NCBI RefSeq assembly: GCF_028595325.1
Contig: NZ_JAQQXR010000001.1
Coordinates: 930,001-994,000, forward strand
Length of the DNA: 64,000 nt
DNA from: Janthinobacterium fluminis
GTDB taxonomy: Bacteria > Pseudomonadota > Gammaproteobacteria > Burkholderiales > Burkholderiaceae_D
Direction: 5' to 3'
The position numbers were made by a program, and so were the translations under genes. Position 1 is the stretch's first letter, and each line of letters starts with the position of its first letter. Below the pieces are notes generated by a model that saw nothing but the letters and a program-made list of their open reading frames with translations, had not been told where the DNA came from and searched no databases. Shown in pieces: positions 16,039 to 24,013 of this stretch.

Positions 16039-17405
16039 GCTGGCGCTGCGTTCTGGCGCTGGCCGCCGTGCTGCCCTTGACGACGCCGGCCTCCGGCGCC
16101 TCCGGCGACGCCGCGCTGGCCGTGCCGGAGGTATGCGCGCGGGCGCCTTTGGCGGCGCCGCTCGACGTGCTGGAGGCGGTCGAGCGCGCCCTGTGCCACC
16201 ATCCGCAAACCCGGCAGGCATGGGCCGGCGTCATGGCGCAGGCGGCGCGGCTGGAAACGGCGCGGGCAGCCTATCTGCCGGCGGCGACGGCGTCCATCGG
16301 CGCTTTCAAGGGCAACAGCAGCCGCGCCATCAGCGGCCGGCCGCAGCTCGATTCGCGGCAAAACAGCGACACGCGCGCCGCCAGTGTCGACCTGAGCTGG
16401 ACCCTGTACGATTTCGGCCAGCGCCGCGCCGGCGTCGAGCAGGCGCGCGCCTTGCTGGAGGCGGCCGGCGCGACGCGCGACGCCACGCTGCAGTCGGTGT
16501 TCGCCGCCGCCGCGCAGGCGTATTACGATTTGCTCAGCGCCCAGGGCGCGCTGGCCGCGGCGCGCGACGCCGAGCAGGCCGCGCGCGAAAGCGCGCTGGC
16601 CGCCGCCGCCCGGCACCAGGCCGGCGCGGCCTCGCTGTCGGACAAATTGCAGGCGCAGACGGCGGCCGCGCAGGCGGTGCTGAGCCGGGTGCGCGCCGAA
16701 GGCGAGGCGCAGAACGCGGCCGGCACGCTGGCCGCGGCGATGGGGATGAGCGTGGCGACGCCGCTGACGCTGGCGGCGGGGCCGACAAGCTTGCCCGGCA
16801 CCGCCTTCGTGCAGTCGGTGGCGGTCTTGCTGGAGCAGGCCAAACGCGCGCACCCCAGCGTGCGCGCGGCGCAGGCGCAGTTGCAGGCGGCCCAGCAAGG
16901 CGTGGCGGCGGCGCGCGCCGACGGCATGCCGACGCTGTCGCTGAGCGCGTCCGTCGAGCGCAACCGCCAGAGCAGCGAGTCGCAGGCCGACGCGGACGCG
17001 CGCAGCAAAAGCATCGGCCTGCAGCTGCGCATTCCGCTGCTGGCCGGCTGGTCGCGCGCGGCCGGCGTCCACGCGGCGCAGGCGGCGCGCGACGCCAAGG
17101 CGGCCGAACTGGCGCAGACCGAGCAGGACGTCGCGCTGGAGCTGTGGAAGAATTACCAGGGGCTGGGCACGGAGACGGAAAGCCTGAAGGCCAGCGAGGA
17201 ACTGCTGCAGAGCGCCGCGCAATCGGCGGACGTGGTGCGCGGACGCTACAAGGCCGGCGTCGGCAATCTGCTGGAGCTGCTCAACGCCCAGAGCGCGCTG
17301 GCCGACGCCCGCCAGCAACGCGTGCAGGCGACGTCGCGCTGGCATAGCGCGCGCCTGAAGCTGGCGGCCAGCCTGGGCCAGCTCGGTTACTGGGCGGTGC
17401 GCTGA
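16035..17405 (+). CDS. TolC-family outer-membrane channel protein
   Basis: Third part of the type I export system. 456 residues with a Sec signal peptide (SWRCVLALAAVLPLTTPASGASG), two long alpha-helical repeats rich in Ala/Gln (about 60-230 and 270-450) and TolC-type features VDLSWTLYDFGQRRAGVEQAR and LLELLNAQSALADARQQ. The frame is open upstream, but the ATG at 16035 overlaps the transporter stop and precedes the signal peptide. Having its own channel gene makes the locus self-contained for export. Confidence 0.9.
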   Translation: MSWRCVLALAAVLPLTTPASGASGDAALAVPEVCARAPLAAPLDVLEAVERALCHHPQTRQAWAGVMAQAARLETARAAYLPAATASIGAFKGNSSRAISGRPQLDSRQNSDTRAASVDLSWTLYDFGQRRAGVEQARALLEAAGATRDATLQSVFAAAAQAYYDLLSAQGALAAARDAEQAARESALAAAARHQAGAASLSDKLQAQTAAAQAVLSRVRAEGEAQNAAGTLAAAMGMSVATPLTLAAGPTSLPGTAFVQSVAVLLEQAKRAHPSVRAAQAQLQAAQQGVAAARADGMPTLSLSASVERNRQSSESQADADARSKSIGLQLRIPLLAGWSRAAGVHAAQAARDAKAAELAQTEQDVALELWKNYQGLGTETESLKASEELLQSAAQSADVVRGRYKAGVGNLLELLNAQSALADARQQRVQATSRWHSARLKLAASLGQLGYWAVR

Positions 17406-17506
17406 GCGGCGCCATCGTTGTTTTTTGGTCGTGCGCGGCCCGTGGGGGCGGAAGTGGATGCTACACTTTCTAAAATACAATATTTACCGCCCACCAAGGA
17501 CCGCCC

Positions 17507-18775
17507 ATGCAAAGACGCACCCTGCTCAAGAACCTTCTGGCCGCTTCTGTGGCCGTGCCGCTGGGCGCGCAAGCGGTCGGCGCGGCGCCGGCCGACGCAG
17601 CGCCGCCGCTCGACGCGGCGCGCTGGGCGCCGCACAATGCGCAGCGGCTGCAGGCGGCGATCCGCAGCGTCGGCCGGGCCAGCCCCGGCTACCTGGAGGC
17701 GCGGCGGCCGTATGCGGTGTTCGATTGGGACAACACCTGCATCATGAACGATTGCGAGGAAGCGCTGTTGATGTACCAGATCGAGGAGTTCGCGTTCAGG
17801 CTGGCGCCGGACGAGTTCGCGCTGGTGCTGCGGCAGAACGTGCCGGCCGGCCCCTTCAAGGCGGAGGCGGGACATGTCACGACGGACGGCAAGCCGGTGA
17901 CGATGGCCGATCTGGCCGACGACGTTGACGACGCCTATCGCTGGCTGCACGAGAACCGTTCGGACGGCATGACGGTGGCGCAGTTGCGCGAGATGCCGCA
18001 GTTCGAGAACTTGCGCGCCAAGCTGTATTTCATGTACGAGGCGATCTGCGATACGCACCCCATCGAGGTCGGCTACAAATGGGTGATCGGCTTCCTGGCG
18101 AATATGACGCCGGCGCAGTTGCGGACGCTGGCGACGGCGGCGATCCAGCGCGGCCTGGGCGACGCCTTGAGCAAGGTGAAACTGCTCAGCAGCTATAACC
18201 TGCCCGGCAAGGCCGGCGTGGTGGCGGCCAGCCACTTCCGCGGCTTGCGCGTCAACGACGACATCCGCGCGCTGATGCACACGCTGCGCGCCAACGGCAT
18301 CGACGTCTACGTCAGTACCGCATCGCTCGACGACGTGGTGCGCGCCTTCGCCTGCGACCCCGACCTGGGCTATGGCGTGGTGGCGGAAAACGTCATCGGC
18401 CTGCGCCTGGAGATGCGCGACGGTAAATACACTAGCGTCTACCGCAAGGGCTGGCATTTCAACTGGGGCGCCGGCAAGACCGTCGGCATCCGCGCCGTGC
18501 TGGGTGGGCGCGGCGATCCGGCGATGGTGTTCGGCGACAGCGACGGCGACGCCTGGATGCTGCGCGACTTCGCCGGCACCGAAATTTCGATGATGATCAA
18601 CCGCGTCAAGGGCGGCGAAATCGGCAAACTGGGCAAGCTGGCGGCGGGCAGCGCCGGCAGGGCCGACGCGCGCTATCTGCTGCAGGGGCGCAACGAGCAC
18701 ACCGGCATGCTGCTGCCGGACGAGCGCACGCTCAAATACGGCAAGAGCGAGCGCGCCTTGCTGGCCGCCGGCTAG
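17507..18775 (+). CDS. Exported HAD-superfamily phosphatase
   Basis: 422-residue hydrolase with signal peptide MQRRTLLKNLLAASVAVPLG...AVGA (the RR could also be read as Tat-like, but the motif is incomplete). HAD motif I is FDWDNTCIMND (nucleophile and acid Asp), motif II likely VYVSTAS, and motif IV VFGDSDGDAWML. The large insert between motif I and II is a cap domain. Family members include phosphorylcholine phosphatases, but the substrate here cannot be told. AAGGA precedes the ATG. The stop overlaps, on the opposite strand, the stop of the next gene within one CTAG. Confidence 0.8.
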   Translation: MQRRTLLKNLLAASVAVPLGAQAVGAAPADAAPPLDAARWAPHNAQRLQAAIRSVGRASPGYLEARRPYAVFDWDNTCIMNDCEEALLMYQIEEFAFRLAPDEFALVLRQNVPAGPFKAEAGHVTTDGKPVTMADLADDVDDAYRWLHENRSDGMTVAQLREMPQFENLRAKLYFMYEAICDTHPIEVGYKWVIGFLANMTPAQLRTLATAAIQRGLGDALSKVKLLSSYNLPGKAGVVAASHFRGLRVNDDIRALMHTLRANGIDVYVSTASLDDVVRAFACDPDLGYGVVAENVIGLRLEMRDGKYTSVYRKGWHFNWGAGKTVGIRAVLGGRGDPAMVFGDSDGDAWMLRDFAGTEISMMINRVKGGEIGKLGKLAAGSAGRADARYLLQGRNEHTGMLLPDERTLKYGKSERALLAAG

Positions 18776-21012
18776 ATCCGCGACGCCGATAGCGGTGGCG
18801 CCGGGCGCAACTCCTCGCCGTCCCGCACCAGCCGGCGCAAGCCGTCGATCAATTCGTCGCGCAGCGCGTGCAGCTGCGCCAGCCGCACCGCCATGTGGCC
18901 GTCCTGGCCGGCGCTGTACAGCGTCACCAGTTCATGTCCCTGCATGTGCAATTGTTCGTGCAGGGCGATCAGCGGCGGAAAGTGCGGATGCGCGCCGTAG
19001 CGGACCTGGCCCTCGCTGGCGTGCCAGCGGCTGAAGTGGCAGCTGCGCGCCGTCGTCGGCGGCGCCGCGTCGCGCGCGCCGGCCAGGAAGTTCTCGATGC
19101 CGCGCAGCCAGTGATTGTGTTCGACCTCGGCGAAGACGACGGCGACGTCGTCGCGCCGCGCCGGCCGGTTGCGCCACGCCGTCCACGCCGGGTCGGGGCG
19201 CCAGGTGGCGGCCCAGCCGGGCAGCTCGGCCGCCGGCATCGGCCGGGCGATGCCGTAGCCCTGCGCCAGTTCGCAACCCAGCGGCAGCAGCAGCTCGCCG
19301 TGCGCCACCGTCTCGACGCCCTCGGCGATGACCTGGCGGCGGAAGGCCGTCGCCAGGCCGACCACGCCGTCGATGATGGCCAGGCTGTCGGAGTCTTCCA
19401 GCATGCCGCGCACGAAGCTCTGGTCGATCTTCAGCAGTTCGGCCGGCAGGCGTTTCAGGTAGGTCAGCGAGGAGTAGCCGGTGCCGAAGTCGTCCAGCGC
19501 GAACTGCACGCCCAGCGCGCGGCAGTCGTGCATCAGCTCCGACACCAGGGCCATGTCGCCCAGCGCGCTGGTTTCGAGGATTTCCAGCTCCAGGCAGTGC
19601 GCCGGCACGTCCGGCTGGGCGTCCAGCAGCGCCGACAGGCGCGCCAGGAAATTGGGGCGCTGCAGCTGGTGCGCGCCGACGTTGACGCTGACGGTGATTT
19701 GCAGCCCGCCGCGGCGCCACTCGGAAATTTGCCGCAGCGCGCTGGCGATCACCCATTCGCCCAGGCGCACGCCGAGCGGATGGGTTTCGACGGCCGGCAG
19801 GAAGGCGCCGGGCGGCAGCAGGCCGCGCTCCGGGTGCTGCCAGCGTATCAGCGCCTCGGCGCCGATGATGGCGCCGGTTTTCATGTTCACCTTGGGCTGG
19901 TAGTACAGCACGAATTCGCCGCGTTCCAGCGCGCGGCGGATGTGCTCGAGCGCGTCGCGGTGCTGGCGCGCCGCCTCGTCGCGGCTGACGTCGAACAGGT
20001 GGTAACGGTTCTTGCCGGCCTGCTTGGCCTGGTACATGGCCTGGTCGGCGTGGCGCATCAGCAGGTCGGCGTCGGCGCCGTCCTGCGGGTACAGCGTGAC
20101 GCCGACGCTGGCCGAGACGCGCAGTTCGAGCTGCTCGACGCGCAGCGGCGCGGCCGCCGCCTGCAGCAGGCGCGCCAGCACCGGTTCGCAGTCCTGCGGC
20201 TGGTCCAGCTCGACGAGTACGGCGACGAATTCGTCGCCGCCGATGCGGGCGATGGTGTCGCCCTCGCGCAGCGCCGCCTTCAGGCGCTGCGCCACGCCGA
20301 TCAGCAGCTCGTCGCCGGTTTTGTGGCCGTGCCGGTCGTTGATGGCCTTGAAGCCGTCCAGATCGAGGTAGACCACGGCCAGCGACTGCTGATGGCGCTG
20401 GCTGTGGGCGATCGCCTGCTGCAGCCGATCGCCGAGCAGCACGCGGTTCGGCAGGCCGGTGAGGGCGTCGAAGTGGGCGATGTGCTCGATCTGCTGCGCG
20501 TGTTGCTTCATGTGCGTGATGTCGGTGAACAGCGCGACATAGTTCTGCGTCGCGCCGGCGGCGTCGCGCACGGCGCTGACGGTGACCTTCTGGGCGTAGA
20601 ATTCGCCGTCCTTGCGCCGGTTCCACGCTTCGCCGCACCAGTGGCCGTCGTCGACCAGCGCGCGCCACATCTCGGTGTAGAACTCGGCCGGCTGGCGCCC
20701 CGATTTGAGCATGCGCGGATTCTGCCCGAGCGCTTCCTCGCGGCTGTAGCCGGTGATCTGGCTGAAGGTGTCGTTGACTTCGACGATGGTGCCGCTCAAG
20801 TCGGTGACCATGATGCCCTCGCGGGCGTGGGCGAAGACGCTGGCGGCCAGCCGCAGCGCCTGCTCGCTGCGCTTGGCCGCGTCGTGGGCCAGCCGCAGGG
20901 CCGCGTTTTCCGCTTCCAGGGCGCGGTGCCGCAGCCTCAGCTCGTCGAGCAATTGCTGGGCTTCGGGCCCGTCATGGCCGGGCCGTGGCGCGGGGTACTG
21001 GTCTGATGTCAT
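18772..21012 (-). CDS. PAS-GGDEF-EAL-CZB c-di-GMP signalling protein
   Basis: Cytoplasmic c-di-GMP enzyme of 746 residues. Coiled coil (about 15-55), PAS (about 55-170: GIMVTDLSGTIVEVNDTFSQITGY), GGDEF (about 185-345, intact ARIGGDEF), EAL (about 355-605, GAEALIRW with DDFGTGYSSL) and a C-terminal CZB domain (about 630-735) with CHFSRWH plus conserved His residues in EHNHW and LHEQLH, which binds zinc in DgcZ-type proteins. Both catalytic motifs look active. Zinc control of activity is inferred. No membrane segment. Confidence 0.9.
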   Translation of the reverse strand: MTSDQYPAPRPGHDGPEAQQLLDELRLRHRALEAENAALRLAHDAAKRSEQALRLAASVFAHAREGIMVTDLSGTIVEVNDTFSQITGYSREEALGQNPRMLKSGRQPAEFYTEMWRALVDDGHWCGEAWNRRKDGEFYAQKVTVSAVRDAAGATQNYVALFTDITHMKQHAQQIEHIAHFDALTGLPNRVLLGDRLQQAIAHSQRHQQSLAVVYLDLDGFKAINDRHGHKTGDELLIGVAQRLKAALREGDTIARIGGDEFVAVLVELDQPQDCEPVLARLLQAAAAPLRVEQLELRVSASVGVTLYPQDGADADLLMRHADQAMYQAKQAGKNRYHLFDVSRDEAARQHRDALEHIRRALERGEFVLYYQPKVNMKTGAIIGAEALIRWQHPERGLLPPGAFLPAVETHPLGVRLGEWVIASALRQISEWRRGGLQITVSVNVGAHQLQRPNFLARLSALLDAQPDVPAHCLELEILETSALGDMALVSELMHDCRALGVQFALDDFGTGYSSLTYLKRLPAELLKIDQSFVRGMLEDSDSLAIIDGVVGLATAFRRQVIAEGVETVAHGELLLPLGCELAQGYGIARPMPAAELPGWAATWRPDPAWTAWRNRPARRDDVAVVFAEVEHNHWLRGIENFLAGARDAAPPTTARSCHFSRWHASEGQVRYGAHPHFPPLIALHEQLHMQGHELVTLYSAGQDGHMAVRLAQLHALRDELIDGLRRLVRDGEELRPAPPLSASRI

Positions 21013-21209
21013 GTTCTTGCCGCATAGCGCTCCCGGCGCGCCGGCGTGTGCCGGAGCAGGGAGTCGTCGTCATTGCCAAAGTGTGGTGCCGGAACCCGCC
21101 TTGCCGCCCGGCGCAGCCAGGACAGAGTATATCTTGCGGGCGGCGACGGCGCACACCATTCCTTGATCCGCGTATCCAGAGAATTGCGCAAGTGGCGCGC
21201 AAACAGTAA

Positions 21210-21228
21210 AATGCGAATCATTCTTATT
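21210..21228 (+). promoter_or_regulatory. Fur box upstream of the esterase gene
   Basis: AATGCGAATCATTCTTATT matches the 19-base inverted repeat AATGAGAATNATTCTCATT with two changes. It lies 40 bases before the GTG of the next gene, as expected for iron repression. Confidence 0.75.
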
Positions 21229-21268
21229 TGCACATTATACGCGGCGCGCCGCGTTCCGGAGGGGAAAA

Positions 21269-22261
21269 GTGTCCATATCGGCCGCGCAGCATATTTTCGA
21301 CCAGCAGGTGCAGTCGCCGTACCGCCAGCCCCACGCCTGGCGGCGCAGGAAGTCGTTGACGCTATCGAAACGGAGCGCTGCGCTGGCCCTGGCCGCCGCA
21401 CTGACGTTGACGCAGGCCATGGCCGCCCCGGCCGCCGCAGAAGCCTGGCAGCCGGCGCAGTTGCAGCACGCGGCGCAGCGCGACATGCTGTCGCGCCACA
21501 CCGGACAGCGCTACCGCATCTTCATCAGCGTGCCGGCGGCGCCGGCGCCGGCCGCCGGTTATCCGGTCATCTACGCGCTGGACGGCAACGCCGCGTTCGC
21601 CAGCCTGGCGTTGATGAACCGCACGGCCGGCCAGCGCAGCAAGGTTACCGGCGTCCAGCCGGCGCTGGTGGTGGGCATCGGCTACGCCAGCGGCGACGAC
21701 TACGACGCGCGCGCCCGCACGCTGGACTACACGCCGCCGGTCGGCGCGGCATCTGCTGCGGGCGAGGGCGGGGCGGGGCGCTTCCTCGACTTCATCGAGA
21801 GCGAGTTGAAGCCGCTGATCGAGCAGGAATACCGGATCGACCGGCGCCGTCAGGCGCTGTTCGGCCATTCGTATGGCGGCCTGTTCGTGCTGCACACCTT
21901 GTTTACGCGGCCGGCCGCGTTCCAGACCTATGTGGCGGCCAGCCCGTCGATCTGGTGGCATGAGCGCTTCGTGCTGACGCAGCTGCCGGCTTTCCTGGAT
22001 GTCCGCCGCGAATGGCCGCAGATCATGCTGACGGTCGGCGCGCTGGAGCAAATGCCGGCCGCCACCGACTCGGCCGAGCGGCGCGACATGGTGGCGCAGC
22101 GGCGCATGGTGGCGGCGGCGCGCGAGCTTGCGGCCACGCTGGGCGGGCAGCCCGGCGGCGCCGGCAAGGTCGTCTTCCATGCGTTCGCGGACGAGGACCA
22201 CGGTTCCACCGTGTTCCCGGCGCTGTCGCGCGGCCTGGAGTTCTTCTTGCGGGCGAAATGA
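21269..22261 (+). CDS. Secreted alpha/beta hydrolase of the siderophore-esterase (IroE/Fes-like) type
   Basis: 330 residues; GTG start with strong GGAGGGG upstream. A long basic N-region then a hydrophobic signal (SAALALAAALTLTQAMAAPAAA). Nucleophile elbow GHSYGG (about residue 196), YPVIYALDGNAAF and the catalytic His in DEDHGST fit the D-type esterases that cut ferric siderophores (IroE, BesA). Fur box just upstream and the FecI/FecR/receptor genes after it support an iron role; the substrate is unknown. Confidence 0.82.
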   Translation: MSISAAQHIFDQQVQSPYRQPHAWRRRKSLTLSKRSAALALAAALTLTQAMAAPAAAEAWQPAQLQHAAQRDMLSRHTGQRYRIFISVPAAPAPAAGYPVIYALDGNAAFASLALMNRTAGQRSKVTGVQPALVVGIGYASGDDYDARARTLDYTPPVGAASAAGEGGAGRFLDFIESELKPLIEQEYRIDRRRQALFGHSYGGLFVLHTLFTRPAAFQTYVAASPSIWWHERFVLTQLPAFLDVRREWPQIMLTVGALEQMPAATDSAERRDMVAQRRMVAAARELAATLGGQPGGAGKVVFHAFADEDHGSTVFPALSRGLEFFLRAK

Positions 22262-22329
22262 GGCATCGCTTGCCGGCGGCCGTGGCGCGCAGTGTGGCGC
22301 GGCCGGTAAAAAAATGTGCTTGAAAATTC

Positions 22330-22359
22330 AAAAACCGTCATGTCTAGACCTGACCCCAT
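22330..22359. repeat. Half copy of the REP-like element (ggggtcaggtctagac family)
   Basis: ACCGTCATGTCTAGACCTGA plus CCCCA, one arm of the hairpins found whole at 34303 and 40234. It stands directly before the Fur box of the sigma-factor gene. Confidence 0.75.
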
Positions 22360-22371
22360 GGAATAATATAC

Positions 22372-22390
22372 AATGAGAATTATTCTCATT
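22372..22390. promoter_or_regulatory. Perfect Fur box upstream of the FecI-type sigma gene
   Basis: AATGAGAATTATTCTCATT is a perfect 19-base palindrome (9 + 1 + 9) identical to a consensus Fur site, ending 6 bases before the chosen ATG, so Fur binding would block initiation. Confidence 0.9.
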
Positions 22391-22395
22391 TGCAT

Positions 22396-22932
22396 ATGAC
22401 GGTGCCCATGTCGCTTGTGTCGCTTTCGTTTGATCCGGATGTGCCGCAGCAGGTGGCCCGGTTGTATGACCATCATCATGGCTGGCTGCAGGGCTGGCTG
22501 CGCAAGAAGCTCGGTTGTTCGCATCGCGCCGCGGATTTGGCCCACGATACGTTTTTGCGTTTGTTGGCGCGCGAGGAGCCGGTCGCGCTGGCGCAGCCGC
22601 GGGCGTTTTTGACGACCGTGGCGCAGCGCGTGCTGGCCAATCATTGGCGCCGCGAGCAGATCGAGCGCGCTTACCGCGATGCGCTGGCGCTGGCCCCCGA
22701 GGCGCTGGCGCCGGGACCGGAGGAGCGCGCCATGTTGTTGGAGACGCTGTTTGAGTTGGACCGTCTGTTGGACGGTTTGCCGCAGCCCGTCAAGCGGGCT
22801 TTCTTGTTTGCCCAGCTCGACGGCTTGAGCCACGCCGAGATCGCCTTGGCGCTCGGCGTGTCGGTGACGACGGTGAAGCGCTATCTGGTGCGCGCCGGTA
22901 CGCAGTGCTATTTTGCGATTGCCGGGCACTGA
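22396..22932 (+). CDS. FecI-type ECF sigma factor
   Basis: RNA polymerase sigma factor for surface-signalled iron uptake. About 178 residues. Region 2 has LYDHHHGWLQGWLRKKLGC and AADLAHDTFLRLLARE; region 4 has LDGLPQPVKRAFLFAQLDGLSHAEIALALGVSVTTVKRYLVRA. Start 22396 is chosen, with ATG 22408 as an alternative; neither has a strong ribosome-binding site. Fur palindrome immediately upstream. FecR gene begins directly after the stop. Confidence 0.9.
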   Translation: MTVPMSLVSLSFDPDVPQQVARLYDHHHGWLQGWLRKKLGCSHRAADLAHDTFLRLLAREEPVALAQPRAFLTTVAQRVLANHWRREQIERAYRDALALAPEALAPGPEERAMLLETLFELDRLLDGLPQPVKRAFLFAQLDGLSHAEIALALGVSVTTVKRYLVRAGTQCYFAIAGH

Positions 22933-23919
22933 GTGGGCGCGCATGCGGATGGCGGGGCGATTCCGCCGCGGATCGCGCGCCGCGCCGTGCGCTGGCTGGT
23001 CGAGCTTCAGGAGGATGGCGCCGGCGGGCGCAGCGCCGAGGCTTTGCAGCGCTGGCGCGCCAGCCATCCCGATCATGAGCGCGCCTGGCAGCGCATCGAG
23101 GCCTTCAACGGCCGTTTGCTGGGACTGGCTTCGCCGCTGGGCGCGCGCGTCGCGCATGCGGCGCTGGCGCCGCCGCGTTCGCCGCAGCGGCGCGCCGCGC
23201 TGAAGTCGCTGGCGGTGCTGTTGTTCGCCGGCGGCGGCGCCTGGCTGGCGCAGGAGCGGGCGCCGTGGCGTGTCTGGCTGGCCGATGAGCGCACCGCCGT
23301 CGGCCAGCGGCGCACCGTTGTGCTGGCCGATGGCAGTACGGTGGATATGAACACGGATAGCGCGATCAGTGTGCGTTTCAGCGCCGGCGAGCGGCGTTTG
23401 CGCTTGCTGGCCGGCGAAGTCCTCGTCAGCACCGGCAAGGACGGCGGCCGCGCCGCCCGGCCGTTCTTGCTTGAGACGGCGCACGGCGAGCTGCAGCCTT
23501 TGGGCACGCGCTTCCTGGTGCGCCAGCATGGCGATTTTTGCGCCCTTGCGGTGTTCGAGGGCGCGGTGGCGGTGCGCCCGCGCGGGCGCGCCGCGTTGGC
23601 ATACACTTTGCGCGCCGGTTCGCAGTTGCGCTTCAGCGCGGACGGCGCCGGCGCGCCGGCGCCGCTCGACGCGCATGCCGGCGCCTGGGTCGACGGTGTG
23701 CTCGTCGCCAGCGGCATGCGCCTCGACGATTTCCTCGCGGAGCTGGCGCGCCACCGCCCCGGCCGGTTGCGCTGGGACGCCGACGTGGCCGGTTTGCGCG
23801 TCTCCGGCAGCTATCCGCTGGCCGACACGGACCGCATCCTGGCGGCGCTGGCCGCGACGCTACCGTTGCAGGTGCGCTTCATCAGCCGCTATTGGGTCAG
23901 CGTCGGGCGCGCCGCCTGA
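22933..23919 (+). CDS. FecR-type anti-sigma/sigma regulator
   Basis: Inner-membrane protein relaying receptor state to the FecI-type sigma. 328 residues starting with GTG that abuts the sigma stop. DUF4880-type N-terminal region (RAVRWLVELQEDGAGGRSAEALQRWRA split by length), one transmembrane helix near residue 95 (LKSLAVLLFAGGGAWLA), FecR domain (QRRTVVLADGSTVDMNTDSA, LLAGEVLVST) and a C-terminal STN-interacting part. Works with the receptor at 24014, whose N-terminal STN domain is the signalling partner. Confidence 0.92.
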   Translation: MGAHADGGAIPPRIARRAVRWLVELQEDGAGGRSAEALQRWRASHPDHERAWQRIEAFNGRLLGLASPLGARVAHAALAPPRSPQRRAALKSLAVLLFAGGGAWLAQERAPWRVWLADERTAVGQRRTVVLADGSTVDMNTDSAISVRFSAGERRLRLLAGEVLVSTGKDGGRAARPFLLETAHGELQPLGTRFLVRQHGDFCALAVFEGAVAVRPRGRAALAYTLRAGSQLRFSADGAGAPAPLDAHAGAWVDGVLVASGMRLDDFLAELARHRPGRLRWDADVAGLRVSGSYPLADTDRILAALAATLPLQVRFISRYWVSVGRAA

Positions 23920-24013
23920 AAAATATTTCGTTCATGGTGGTCTGTTTTGCTTTCTCGCGTGACATAGGAGGTGAGCGCATCACATCTCCCACCCCATCGC
24001 AAGGAAACAGACT

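Noticed and set aside
12469-16221. Very long - strand open frame of about 1250 codons opposite the exporter genes
   Set aside because: An artefact of high GC third positions; composition is Gln/His/Arg-rich with no domain, and the + strand genes have intact catalytic motifs.
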